Shown here piece after piece: positions 8,164 to 16,429 of a DNA stretch of 55,764 nt. Each line of letters starts with the position of its first letter. The first letter of the stretch is position 1. A program made the translations under genes and the position numbers. Origin of the DNA: Butyricicoccus sp. Marseille-Q5471. Its GTDB lineage: Bacteria; Bacillota; Clostridia; Oscillospirales; Butyricicoccaceae. The DNA lies in NCBI RefSeq assembly GCF_951230135.1, contig NZ_CATNVC010000014.1, forward strand, positions 1 to 55,764, given 5' to 3'. Below the pieces are notes generated by a model that made no database searches, had not been told where the DNA came from, and was given only the letters and a program-made list of their open reading frames with translations.

Positions 8164-8237
8164 TGGAGGTACCACCCAGAATCGAACTGGGGATCAGGGA
8201 GTTGCAGTCCCACGCCTTACCGCTTGGCTATGGTACC
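8164..8237 (-). tRNA. tRNA-Cys (GCA)
   Basis: 74 bases including encoded CCA. Anticodon loop CTGCAAC within a GGGA/TCCC arm gives GCA. T loop GTTCGATT. Last tRNA of the operon, 3 bases after tRNA-Gly. Confidence 0.96.
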
Positions 8238-8240
8238 ATA

Positions 8241-8316
8241 TGGAGCGGCTGACGAGGCTCGAACTCGCTACCTCCACCTTGGCAAGGTGGCGCTCTACCA
8301 GATGAGCTACAGCCGC
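8241..8316 (-). tRNA. tRNA-Gly (GCC)
   Basis: 76 bases with encoded CCA. Anticodon arm CCACC-TTGCCAA-GGTGG gives GCC. Acceptor GCGGCTG / CAGCCGC. Confidence 0.96.
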
Positions 8317-8479
8317 ATATGGGAATTTGGTGTCTCCGACTTTTCTGAAGGCTCTTAATGATATAAGTGATGCCTCCGGATGGAATCGCTTTTCTACGGA
8401 AAAGCCACGGCAGTTCAAACAGTCCACTGGGCTGTTCTCAAGAGCCGCCTTTCGATTCGAAAGACACACAAGATATAAA
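8317..8479 (-). other. Structured spacer with tRNA-Phe-like relic between tRNA-Phe and tRNA-Gly
   Basis: 163 bases where other spacers in this operon are 3-5 bases. Bases 8368-8388 match the 3' end of the adjacent tRNA-Phe (8480-8500) at 19 of 21 positions, covering half of the T arm, the acceptor strand and a mutated CCA. A second CCA-type end lies at 8328-8339. GGCTCTT (8440-8446) and AAGAGCC (8350-8356) could close a ~97-base structure. It looks like remnants of former tRNA genes; no intact cloverleaf is seen. Confidence 0.5.
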
Positions 8480-8555
8480 TGGTGCCTCCGGACGGAATCG
8501 AACCATCGACACGGGGATTTTCAGTCCCCTGCTCTACCGACTGAGCTACAGAGGC
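8480..8555 (-). tRNA. tRNA-Phe (GAA)
   Basis: 76 bases with encoded CCA. Anticodon arm GGGGA-CTGAAAA-TCCCC gives GAA. The discriminator base is A, which fits the U in the T-box bulge of the aro operon leader. Confidence 0.97.
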
Positions 8556-8560
8556 AAAAT

Positions 8561-8637
8561 TGGCGACCCGGATGGGACTTGAACCCACGGCCTCTAGCGT
8601 GACAGGCTAGCGCTCTAACCAACTGAGCTACCGGGCC
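8561..8637 (-). tRNA. tRNA-Asp (GTC)
   Basis: 77 bases with CCA. Anticodon arm CTAGC-CTGTCAC-GCTAG gives GTC. Identical over its whole length to the tRNA-Asp at 55227-55303. First tRNA of this operon. Confidence 0.97.
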
Positions 8638-8670
8638 ATCTCGTGGTGTTGACCACCAGCGACAGTGATT

Positions 8671-8699
8671 ATTATATCGAAAAACTGCCGCTGTGTCAA
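8671..8699 (-). promoter_or_regulatory. Consensus promoter of the tRNA operon
   Basis: TTGACA (8694-8699) and TATAAT (8671-8676) with a 17-base spacer on the minus strand. Start predicted near 8664, about 27 bases before tRNA-Asp. It lies between tyrS and the tRNAs. Confidence 0.88.
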
Positions 8700-8738
8700 C
8701 ACCTTTTTTAAACTTTTTCGCTATTCTGAGAAATTAAA

Positions 8739-9959
8739 TCAAAGCATGACCTTATGAAAGGTTTTCTTTCCCTTTTTAAGGATGCATTCCTGCGCGAAAA
8801 GCTCCTTGTCAAGCATCTGCTTGATATCCGCAACCTTCTCATTGTTGACTGTCACGCCGCCACCCTGCACTAGCTTGCGCGCTTCGCCGTTCGAGCCTGC
8901 GAGACCGCACTTCACCAGCAGCGTCAGCACGCCAATTTGGCCGTCTGTAAAGTCTTCCTCCGTCAGCTGTGTGGTCGGCATATTCTCGCTTGTGCCGCCG
9001 CCGACAAAAATACTTTTTGCAGCTTCCATCGCCTTATCGGCCTCTTCCTTGCCGTGCACCAGATCGGTCAGCTCGTAGGCCAAGATTTCCTTGGCGCGAT
9101 TGAGCTGTGCACCCTCCCAGCTGTCCATCTCGCGAATCTGCTCCATCGGCAGGAAGGTCAGCATGCGGATGCATTTGAGCACGTCCGCATCGTCGATATT
9201 ACGCCAGTACTGGAAGAACTCATAGGGGCTGGTCTTGTTGGGGTCGAGCCAGACGGCGCCTGCCGCTGTCTTGCCCATTTTCTTGCCTTCCGAATTGAGC
9301 AGTAGGGTGATGGTCATTGCGTGCGCGTCCTTGCCCAGCTTGCGGCGAATCAGCTCGGTGCCGCCCAGCATGTTGCTCCACTGGTCGTTTCCGCCGAACT
9401 GCATGTTGCAGCCGTAGTGCTGGAAGAGGTAGTAGAAGTCGTAGGACTGCATAATCATGTAGTTAAACTCGAGGAAGCTCAGACCCTTCTCCATACGCTG
9501 CTTGTAGCACTCCGCGCGCAGCATATTGTTAACCGAGAAGCATGAGCCTACGTCGCGCAGCAGCTCGATATAATTGAGGTTCATCAGCCAGTCGGCGTTG
9601 TTGACCATCTGTGCTTTTCCCTCGCCAAACTCGATAAAACGCTCCATCTGCTTCTTAAAGCAATCACAGTTGTGCTGAATGGTCTCCACCGTCATCACAG
9701 AGCGCATATCCGAGCGTCCGGACGGGTCGCCCACCATGCCGGTGCCGCCGCCAATCAGTGCAATCGGACGGTTGCCCGCCATCTGCAAACGCTTCATCAG
9801 GCACAGTGCCATGAAGTGACCGACGTGCAGACTGTCTGCCGTCGGGTCAAAGCCGATGTAAAAGGTGGCTTTTCCGTTATCAATCATCTTCTGGATTTCT
9901 TCTTCATTGGTAACCTGCGCCAGCAGGCCGCGCTCCTTGAGCTCCTGAAATACTCCCAT
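8739..9959 (-). CDS. tyrS: Tyrosyl-tRNA synthetase
   Basis: 406 residues, normal for bacterial TyrRS. The class I HIGH motif is HVGH at 45-48 and the KMSKS loop is KMGKT at 227-231. The tyrosine-recognition region includes GGNDQWSN (about 189-196). An S4 RNA-binding domain occupies the C-terminal ~60 residues (GEARKLVQGGGVTVNNEKV). It charges tRNA-Tyr in the cytoplasm. It lies 58 bases after recN with no terminator visible between them, so it may be read through from the nusB-recN run. There is no T-box in front of it. Confidence 0.96.
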   Translation of the reverse strand: MGVFQELKERGLLAQVTNEEEIQKMIDNGKATFYIGFDPTADSLHVGHFMALCLMKRLQMAGNRPIALIGGGTGMVGDPSGRSDMRSVMTVETIQHNCDCFKKQMERFIEFGEGKAQMVNNADWLMNLNYIELLRDVGSCFSVNNMLRAECYKQRMEKGLSFLEFNYMIMQSYDFYYLFQHYGCNMQFGGNDQWSNMLGGTELIRRKLGKDAHAMTITLLLNSEGKKMGKTAAGAVWLDPNKTSPYEFFQYWRNIDDADVLKCIRMLTFLPMEQIREMDSWEGAQLNRAKEILAYELTDLVHGKEEADKAMEAAKSIFVGGGTSENMPTTQLTEEDFTDGQIGVLTLLVKCGLAGSNGEARKLVQGGGVTVNNEKVADIKQMLDKELFAQECILKKGKKTFHKVML

Positions 9960-10017
9960 TCTGTTATCTCCTTCTATCTATCCGTGTTTCAAATCAGTTT
10001 CATACAAGCCGTCAGAG

Positions 10018-11748
10018 TCACGGTGCGCGTTCCTTACGTCTTTCGTCGATAATCACCGTGGCGCTGCCCGTTTTATGCTGCTCCGCCGCGCCGAGGAGTT
10101 CGGCCGCGTTGTTTTTGGATGCTTCTGTAATCTGCTCGCCCGATATCATGCGCGCAATTTCGCACACACGCTTCTCGTAATCCATCGGACTGACATCGGT
10201 ATAGCTGCGTTCACCGCGCACCGATTTGCGAATCAGCAAATGGTGTTCGCCCATCGCGGCAATCTGCGGCAAATGGGTCACGCACAGCGTTTGCTTCTTT
10301 TTGGATATCGCCGCCAGCTTGCGGGCAATCTGCTGCGCGGCGTGACCGCTCACGCCGGTATCAATCTCATCGAAGATCAGCATTCCCACATCCTCGCCCG
10401 CTGTCAACACATTTTTCATTGCCAGCATAATGCGAGAAAGTTCGCCACCGGATGCGACCTTGGACAGCGGCTTCTCAGGCTCGCCGGGGTTAACCGAAAT
10501 CTCAAAAGCCACGGTATCAAAGCCGTGCACTGTCAGTTTCGTGCCGGTCTGCACCGCAATGCGCATGCGCACACGCTCCATGTCCAGCTCGGCCAATTCC
10601 GCTATGATGCTTTGCTCTAATTTGTTGGCAGCCTGTCGGCGTGCATCCGTCAGCCTTGCGGCGACTGCTTTCGCTTCCGCAAGCTTTGCGCGATATTGCT
10701 CGCGCAGCTCGTCCCGCCGTGTGTCCGCATGCTGCATACTATCCAATTCAGCCGTAATCTTCTCCTGATAGGCGAGAATCTCCTCGATTGTGCCGCCGTA
10801 TTTTTGCTTCAGACGAAAAATGTCATCCAGCCGCTGCTCGGTCAACTCGCGCTCTGCCTGCGAAAATTCGCTGTTTACAAACTGTCCCGACACCATATCA
10901 CGCAAGTCCGCCGCGAGATATCGCAGCTCCTGCGCCTTATCCGCAATGGAGGCAAAAGCGTCCGACACATCGCTTGCCGCCGCCAGCGCATCCGCCGCAC
11001 GGTCAAGCAATGTGCAAGCGCCGTCCAGTTCGTCATCTCCCGCAAGCGCCTGCTGCGCCTGTCCGAGCGACGCGATAATTTTGCCCGCGTGATCGAAAAA
11101 AGCTTTGCGCTGCTGCAGCTCCTCGTCCTCACCCGGGCGAAGCGCTGCCTGCTCAATCTCTTGCTGATGGAAAGAGAGCATATCGACACGCTGCAGCCGC
11201 TCCTGCTCGCCGGTTTCCAACGCAGTGATCTCACGTTTGAGCGCCAGCAGCGCCTGATAGTGCGGCCGATATTCTTCCAGCAGCGCCTGATTCTCTGCAA
11301 AACCATCCAGATAATCAATGTGATACTGCTCATCGAGCAGCTTTTGGCCGTCGTTCTGCCCGTGAATATTGATTAAAAACGGCGCAAGGCTCTTGAGCAC
11401 CGACGCCGTGACCGGTTTCATGTTCACGCGGCAGGTGCTCTTGCCGTCCGCCGTAATTTGGCGCTGAATGTGCAGCGTATCCGGCTCATCGCCTGACAGC
11501 TGTAATTCGTCGAGCAGCGCGGTCAAGCCGGGGGAAAGCTCGGTGAAAACCGCGCTGACAAACCCTTTTTTCGCGCCCGAGCGAATCAAATCCCGGCTCA
11601 CGCGGTACCCCAGAATGGCCCCGACAGAGTCGATCACGATCGATTTGCCCGCGCCGGTCTCACCGCTCATCACGGTCAGCCCCTGCTCGAGCTCGATATC
11701 CGCTTGTTCAATAACGGCAATATTCTCGATGTGAAGCAGCTGTAGCAC
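10018..11748 (-). CDS. recN: DNA repair protein RecN
   Basis: 576 residues, an SMC-like ATPase acting early in double-strand break repair. Walker A is GETGAGKS at about residue 31. Two coiled-coil arms occupy the middle (about 155-360). The C-terminal half has the signature KVASGGELSRIMLA and Walker B MLIFDEIDTGVSG. The start is GTG (11746-11748) after AGGGGAG. It lies 17 bases after argR, the classic argR-recN pairing in Firmicutes. Confidence 0.96.
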   Translation of the reverse strand: MLQLLHIENIAVIEQADIELEQGLTVMSGETGAGKSIVIDSVGAILGYRVSRDLIRSGAKKGFVSAVFTELSPGLTALLDELQLSGDEPDTLHIQRQITADGKSTCRVNMKPVTASVLKSLAPFLINIHGQNDGQKLLDEQYHIDYLDGFAENQALLEEYRPHYQALLALKREITALETGEQERLQRVDMLSFHQQEIEQAALRPGEDEELQQRKAFFDHAGKIIASLGQAQQALAGDDELDGACTLLDRAADALAAASDVSDAFASIADKAQELRYLAADLRDMVSGQFVNSEFSQAERELTEQRLDDIFRLKQKYGGTIEEILAYQEKITAELDSMQHADTRRDELREQYRAKLAEAKAVAARLTDARRQAANKLEQSIIAELAELDMERVRMRIAVQTGTKLTVHGFDTVAFEISVNPGEPEKPLSKVASGGELSRIMLAMKNVLTAGEDVGMLIFDEIDTGVSGHAAQQIARKLAAISKKKQTLCVTHLPQIAAMGEHHLLIRKSVRGERSYTDVSPMDYEKRVCEIARMISGEQITEASKNNAAELLGAAEQHKTGSATVIIDERRKERAP

Positions 11749-11765
11749 AGCAGGTATCTCCCCTT

Positions 11766-12221
11766 TTACTTCAGAATCTCATGGGCGCTCTCACAAAAGC
11801 GCGCCGCACTTTCGTTGTCCTTCATCACAGCGAACACGGTATCGTCTCCGCCCAGCGTGCCAACCACCTCGGGCGCGCGCATGGCGTCGATTGCCATTGC
11901 AGCCGCCTGCCCCAGTCCGGGCAGCGTTTTGATGACCACCATGTTCTGCGCCGCCTGAATATCGGTCACGCATTCGCGGAAGATATTGCGCAGTCGAGTC
12001 GTGAAGCTGTTTTCCACGCCCGAGGATGCGACCGCATATTTATATTTTCCCGTCTCTCGTGACAGGATTTTAATCAGGCGCAGTTCTTTGATGTCGCGTG
12101 ACACCGTGGCCTGCGTGGTCGAATAGCCGAGTACGCGCAGCTGCTCGGTCAGTTCTTCTTGGGTTTCGATCTCAAAACGGTCGATCAGTTCAAGAATTTT
12201 CGCTTGTCGCTGAAACTTCAT
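11766..12221 (-). CDS. argR: Arginine repressor ArgR/AhrC
   Basis: 151 residues. The N-terminal winged helix contains the recognition segment TTQATVSRDIKEL. The C-terminal oligomerisation and arginine-binding domain carries GTLGGDDTVFAV, whose Asp pair contacts L-arginine. A hexameric regulator of arginine biosynthesis and catabolism; no arginine genes are in this window. ATG at 12219-12221 follows GAGGAGG. It sits 19 bases after nadK. Confidence 0.96.
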   Translation of the reverse strand: MKFQRQAKILELIDRFEIETQEELTEQLRVLGYSTTQATVSRDIKELRLIKILSRETGKYKYAVASSGVENSFTTRLRNIFRECVTDIQAAQNMVVIKTLPGLGQAAAMAIDAMRAPEVVGTLGGDDTVFAVMKDNESAARFCESAHEILK

Positions 12222-12240
12222 CGCATGCGCCTCCTCTGCA

Positions 12241-13095
12241 TTACAACTTCTGCTGCAAAATGCTATAAAAACTGTTGCCTTTCAGCCGAATCAAGCGGCT
12301 GACCAGGTTGGATTTTGTGATTTCAATGCGGTCGTCCGGCCGTACCGCAAACCCCTGTCCGCCATCCGAGGACACAAACATCTCACTGCCGTCCTCACAG
12401 GAAACCGAAACGGTGATCCTCCGCTCCGGCCCAAAAACAAAGGCTTTGGCCCGCAGCGCATGCGCACAGATCGGTGTGACCGCGATATTTTCCGCGCTCG
12501 GTTCAATAATCGGTCCGCCCGCAGACAGTGCATATGCCGTCGTTCCGGTCGGGGTGGAAACAATGACGCCATCGCCGTTAAAGGCGGTGACGGGTGCGCC
12601 GTCTGATTCAATGCGCACGCAGAGCACGCGAAAAGCAGTGCCCTTGGCAACGACCACATCGTTGAGTGCGTCGTTTTCATAAACAAGACGGCCGTCTCTG
12701 ATGATTGAAACATGCAGCATCATACGGCTGTCAATTGTATAATCGCCGGTGAACAGCTTGTTCATCTCTTCCAATTCGTCACACTCGAGTTCGGTCATAA
12801 ACCCGACATGTCCCAAATTAACGCCCAAAAGCGGTACCTCATGAAGCGCCGCTTCCCGCGCAAGGCGAAGCATTGTGCCGTCTCCGCCCAAAACGATCGC
12901 CGCATCCGCAGAAGCAACTGCGGCTTCGTCCTCCAGAAACGCTACATCGTCCGATGGCAGCTGCATGCCGCGGCAGCGCAGCGGCAGCATCAGATGCGCA
13001 CCCTGCGCCTCCATCAGCCTGCACACCTGTCCGACAACGCTCGGCACCCCGTCTTTTCGCATATTGGGATAGATGAAAAAGTTGTTCATGTTCAT
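12241..13095 (-). CDS. nadK: NAD kinase
   Basis: 284 residues. Begins NNFFIYPNMRKDG as in clostridial NAD kinases. It has the diagnostic GGDGT loop (IVLGGDGTMLRLA), FNGDGVIVSTPTGTTAYALSAGGPI for substrate binding, and the C-terminal beta-sandwich. It phosphorylates NAD to NADP in the cytoplasm. The ATG at 13093-13095 overlaps the tlyA stop as ATGA, indicating translational coupling. Confidence 0.95.
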   Translation of the reverse strand: MNMNNFFIYPNMRKDGVPSVVGQVCRLMEAQGAHLMLPLRCRGMQLPSDDVAFLEDEAAVASADAAIVLGGDGTMLRLAREAALHEVPLLGVNLGHVGFMTELECDELEEMNKLFTGDYTIDSRMMLHVSIIRDGRLVYENDALNDVVVAKGTAFRVLCVRIESDGAPVTAFNGDGVIVSTPTGTTAYALSAGGPIIEPSAENIAVTPICAHALRAKAFVFGPERRITVSVSCEDGSEMFVSSDGGQGFAVRPDDRIEITKSNLVSRLIRLKGNSFYSILQQKL

Positions 13096-13889
13096 TTGTC
13101 CAGTTCCTCATGCGCCGCGTGAACAACTGCTGCCAGTTCAGGTATGGTTTCAGCCGCGCACTTGCTTAAGTATCCCAGAAATTCAATATTGCCTTCCGGG
13201 CCCTTGATTGGCGAGAAAGTAACGTTTTGCACGGCAAAGCCCGCCTCATGGGCGTTTTCAATGAAATTCTCCAGCACTTCCAGATGGATTTCCGGCTCGC
13301 GCACAACGCCTTTTTTGCCGACCTTGCCCTTACCTGCTTCAAACTGCGGCTTAATCAGGCACGCGACCCGTCCGTCCTCGGACAGCAGGCTCGACACCAC
13401 CGGCAGCACCAGCTTGAGGGAGATGAACGATACGTCAATCACGCACAGCGAGGGGATTTCCGTCAGCTGCTCGGGCGTGACGTAACGAATATTCGTGCGC
13501 TCCATGCAGACGACGCGCGGGTCCTGCCGCAGGCTCCACGCCAGCTGCCCATAGCCCACGTCAATTGAATACACCTTCTGCGCACCGCGGCGCAGCAGGC
13601 AATCGGTAAAGCCGCCGGTCGAAGCGCCCACGTCCATCACGACCAAATCCTTCGGGTCGATGCCGAAATAGTCCAGCGCCTTTTCAATTTTATGTCCGCC
13701 GCGCGAAACAAAGGCCTTGCCCATGTCCCGCACCTCAATTTCCGCGTCCTCCGGGATCGTCATGCCTGCCTTATCCGCCTTCTGACCGTTGACATAGACC
13801 AGTCCCGCCATAATGGTGGTCTTGGCACGCTCGCGCGAGGGTACAAGCCCGCGCTCAAACAGCGCGACATCCAATCGCAGTTTACTCAA
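13092..13889 (-). CDS. tlyA: TlyA-family rRNA 2'-O-methyltransferase (hemolysin A homologue)
   Basis: 265 residues. An N-terminal S4 domain (LRLDVALFERGLVPSRERAKTTIMAGLVYVNG) precedes a Rossmann methyltransferase (VVMDVGASTGGFTDCLL, SAM-binding). The family methylates 16S/23S rRNA riboses. The best start is TTG at 13887-13889, overlapping the dxs stop as TTGA. An upstream extension would run into dxs. Typical dxs-tlyA-nadK order. Confidence 0.93.
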   Translation of the reverse strand: MSKLRLDVALFERGLVPSRERAKTTIMAGLVYVNGQKADKAGMTIPEDAEIEVRDMGKAFVSRGGHKIEKALDYFGIDPKDLVVMDVGASTGGFTDCLLRRGAQKVYSIDVGYGQLAWSLRQDPRVVCMERTNIRYVTPEQLTEIPSLCVIDVSFISLKLVLPVVSSLLSEDGRVACLIKPQFEAGKGKVGKKGVVREPEIHLEVLENFIENAHEAGFAVQNVTFSPIKGPEGNIEFLGYLSKCAAETIPELAAVVHAAHEELDK

Positions 13890-15751
13890 TTCAGTGCCTC
13901 CAAAACAGCCTGCGCCATACTCTCGGCATTCAGGCCGCAATATTCATATAACTCCGGTACGCTGCCGTGCGGCAGAAACCGATCTCCCGTATTGCACAGC
14001 AGAAGATGGTCGGCTTTTAGGCCGTGTTCCGCCAACGCGGCTGCCACCGCTTCGCCCACGCCGCCTCGCTGCACCACATCCTCCGCAATCAGTGCGGCGC
14101 GCGCGGATGCAACCTGCTGCAGAAACGCATCCTCAAAGGGCGCTGTCAAATCGTTGATTTTGTATATGGCAGTTCGAATGCCCTGCTTGTCCAGCCGTTC
14201 GGCAGCATCAAAGGCCTCGTTAATCATCACACCGTAGCTGACAATCACCGCATCTGCGCCTTGGCGAATCTGCACCAGCGCCGCACCAGCCGTGTTTTGG
14301 AGGAATCCTCCCTCTCCGCCGCGCGGATAGCGGATTGCAACCGCGCCGCTGTCCCGATAAATCGCCTGGCTGAGCATGGAGCGCAGTTCAGCAAAATTGG
14401 AGGGCGCATACAGCGTAATTCCCGGAATTTGGCGTAAAAAAGCCACGTCAAACACACCGTTGTGGGTTGCACCATCCGCGCCGACAATACCCGCGCGGTC
14501 AATAGCGAACACCAGATGAATGCTGCCGTCAATTGCAACATCGTGAATCAGCTGATCGTATCCTCGCTGCAAAAAGGTAGAATACAGTGCAACGACGGGC
14601 ACCAATCCCTGCTTGGCCATGCCTGCCGCCATTGCGATCGCATGCTCCTCAGCAATGCCGACGTCGAAAAATCGATCCTTATAGGTTTCCGCGAACTGCG
14701 TCAGACCCGTGCCGGACGGCATTGCCGCCGTGATTGCACAAATCCGGCCGTCCTTTGCCGCAAGCGCACCCAATTCCTTGCCAAAGCAAGCCGAAAAATC
14801 CTCCGCCGAGGGCGACAGGCTCTCGCCCGTAATCGGATTGAACTTAGAAACGCCGTGAAACTTTTCAGGACTCTGCTCGCTCGGCATATAGCCGCGCCCC
14901 TTTTGGGTCATCACATGCAACAGAACAGGCTTCTTCATTTTTTTCGCCTGCGAGAGTAGCTCGCACACAGATTTTAAATCGTGTCCGTCAACCGGTCCCA
15001 GATAGGCAAATCCCATCTGCTCAAACAGTGACGTAGGCAGCAGCAGCCGTTTCAGGCGCGCCTTGAAGCGAGAAATGCAGTCGGTCATCCGTTTGCCGCC
15101 CGGCATATGCGCGAGGCCGTCCTTAATTCGTGTTTTCGCACGCAGATACTTGGGATGCACGCGTAAACGCGACAAATGCCGGCTCAGGCCGCCGACATTC
15201 TGTGCAATGGACATATTATTGTCGTTCAGCACAACCAGCAGCGGTTCACCGCTCGTACCTGCGCTGTTGAGCGCCTCATACACCATGCCGCCTGTCATCG
15301 CGCCGTCGCCAATCACAGCGACCACATGATATTTTTGGTTTTTCAGTGTGCGTGCATGCGCCATGCCAAGCGCAACCGACACCGAATTGGAAGCGTGCCC
15401 GGTAATGCAAGGGTCGGCAATGCTTTCCTCAGGCTTCATAAACCCAGACAAACCGCCGAACTGGCGCAGGGAATCGAAGCGGTCACGGCGGCCGGTCAGA
15501 ATCTTGTGCACATAGCTCTGATGTCCGACATCATAAATGATGCGGTCGAGTGAAGAGTCAAACTCCCGCTCCAGTGCGACAGCCAGTTCGACAATGCCAA
15601 GATTGGACGCCAAATGACCGCCCGTACGGGACACGCTGTCTACAATGAATTCGCGCAGGGATGCACAGAGCATGCCCAGCGAATCATAGGACAGTTCCCG
15701 CAAATCGGCCGGTCCTGTTATATTGTCTAAAATACCATAACGTTTTTTCAT
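13886..15751 (-). CDS. dxs: 1-deoxy-D-xylulose-5-phosphate synthase
   Basis: 621 residues from the ATG at 15749-15751, matching the usual ~620. The thiamine diphosphate motif is GDGAMTGGMVYEALN, with GHQSYVHKILTGR upstream. The pyrimidine-binding and C-terminal transketolase domains include DRAGIVGADGATHNGVFD. It condenses pyruvate and glyceraldehyde-3-phosphate in the first step of the MEP isoprenoid pathway. An in-frame extension to 15826 overlaps the membrane-protein gene and is rejected. It follows oapA and shares the run with ispA, the prenyl-chain enzyme. Confidence 0.96.
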   Translation of the reverse strand: MKKRYGILDNITGPADLRELSYDSLGMLCASLREFIVDSVSRTGGHLASNLGIVELAVALEREFDSSLDRIIYDVGHQSYVHKILTGRRDRFDSLRQFGGLSGFMKPEESIADPCITGHASNSVSVALGMAHARTLKNQKYHVVAVIGDGAMTGGMVYEALNSAGTSGEPLLVVLNDNNMSIAQNVGGLSRHLSRLRVHPKYLRAKTRIKDGLAHMPGGKRMTDCISRFKARLKRLLLPTSLFEQMGFAYLGPVDGHDLKSVCELLSQAKKMKKPVLLHVMTQKGRGYMPSEQSPEKFHGVSKFNPITGESLSPSAEDFSACFGKELGALAAKDGRICAITAAMPSGTGLTQFAETYKDRFFDVGIAEEHAIAMAAGMAKQGLVPVVALYSTFLQRGYDQLIHDVAIDGSIHLVFAIDRAGIVGADGATHNGVFDVAFLRQIPGITLYAPSNFAELRSMLSQAIYRDSGAVAIRYPRGGEGGFLQNTAGAALVQIRQGADAVIVSYGVMINEAFDAAERLDKQGIRTAIYKINDLTAPFEDAFLQQVASARAALIAEDVVQRGGVGEAVAAALAEHGLKADHLLLCNTGDRFLPHGSVPELYEYCGLNAESMAQAVLEALN

Positions 15752-15771
15752 ATCTACTCCCAACCAGGAGA

Positions 15772-16371
15772 CTATTGCCTCTTTTTGTCCAGAGAAAGGG
15801 GCAGCACCGACAGGATGCGGCCGCACACCGCAAGGATTCGTCCGCTGAATGCAAGTGCAAGTCCCTTGCCGGCAGCTTTGCCGCCGATGGTCAGCGCTGA
15901 AATCAGACCGGTAATCAGCAGAGAAAGTGCCACCGTCTGGATTGCGCTCTTGCCCGACGAAATGCCGGCAACAATCAGCGCACCTGTTGCACCCGAGATA
16001 ATACCCGAGATATCGCCGATGACGTCGTTGCAGATGCTAGAAACCTTTTCGGCGTTTCGTGTCATCCAAACCGCTTCCTTCGCGCCCTTGACCTTGCGTG
16101 CGGCCATGGAGTGAAACTCCTTTTCCGTCGCAGCGGTCGAAGCCACACCGATCATGTCGAACACGATGCCCAGCGCAATGAACACAAACAGCACAATGAA
16201 CGACGTAATCGTATTGGCGTTGTTCAGCGCTTCGTTTGACAGGTAGGACATTGCCATCGAAAGCACCAGGCTTACCGGCATAATTGTGCCGACCCAGCGC
16301 CAGTTAACCAGCCGCGGTTTAGTCGGTGCGGACTGCTGTTTTTTCTTCTGTTGTCTGTCGGTTCCGTCCAA
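15772..16371 (-). CDS. oapA: OLE-associated membrane protein OapA-like (DUF21/CNNM-related)
   Basis: 199 residues. A basic Lys/Gln-rich N-terminus (about 6-20) precedes four hydrophobic segments (about 29-44, 56-78, 130-143, 145-165). The middle, TAATEKEFHSMAARKVKGAKEAVWMTRNAEKVSSICNDVIGD, resembles the DUF21 core of CNNM/CorB-type magnesium proteins, but the CBS and CorC domains are absent. Known OapA proteins have this size and type, bind OLE RNA at the membrane, and are encoded between ole and dxs exactly as here. The start is TTG at 16369-16371 after AAAGGGG; the next in-frame ATG is 30 codons in. The family call rests on synteny and fold-like features. Confidence 0.8.
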   Translation of the reverse strand: MDGTDRQQKKKQQSAPTKPRLVNWRWVGTIMPVSLVLSMAMSYLSNEALNNANTITSFIVLFVFIALGIVFDMIGVASTAATEKEFHSMAARKVKGAKEAVWMTRNAEKVSSICNDVIGDISGIISGATGALIVAGISSGKSAIQTVALSLLITGLISALTIGGKAAGKGLALAFSGRILAVCGRILSVLPLSLDKKRQ

Positions 16372-16393
16372 GGAATCAAAACCCCTTTATATC

Positions 16394-16415
16394 AAAAATA
16401 ACGCCCATACGGGCG
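16394..16415 (-). terminator. Hairpin between OLE RNA and oapA
   Basis: CGCCC-GTAT-GGGCG stem-loop on the minus strand followed by TTATTTTT (T-rich at 16394-16398). It could end or trim OLE RNA while letting some transcripts continue into oapA-dxs. The stem is only 5 bp, so termination is probably partial. Confidence 0.5.
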
Positions 16416-16429
16416 GTTCTGCTTATCAT

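Noticed and set aside
8194-8602. Open frames across the tRNA operon, with products like RPGWDLNPRPLA
   Set aside because: These are the well-known false proteins produced by translating tRNA genes.
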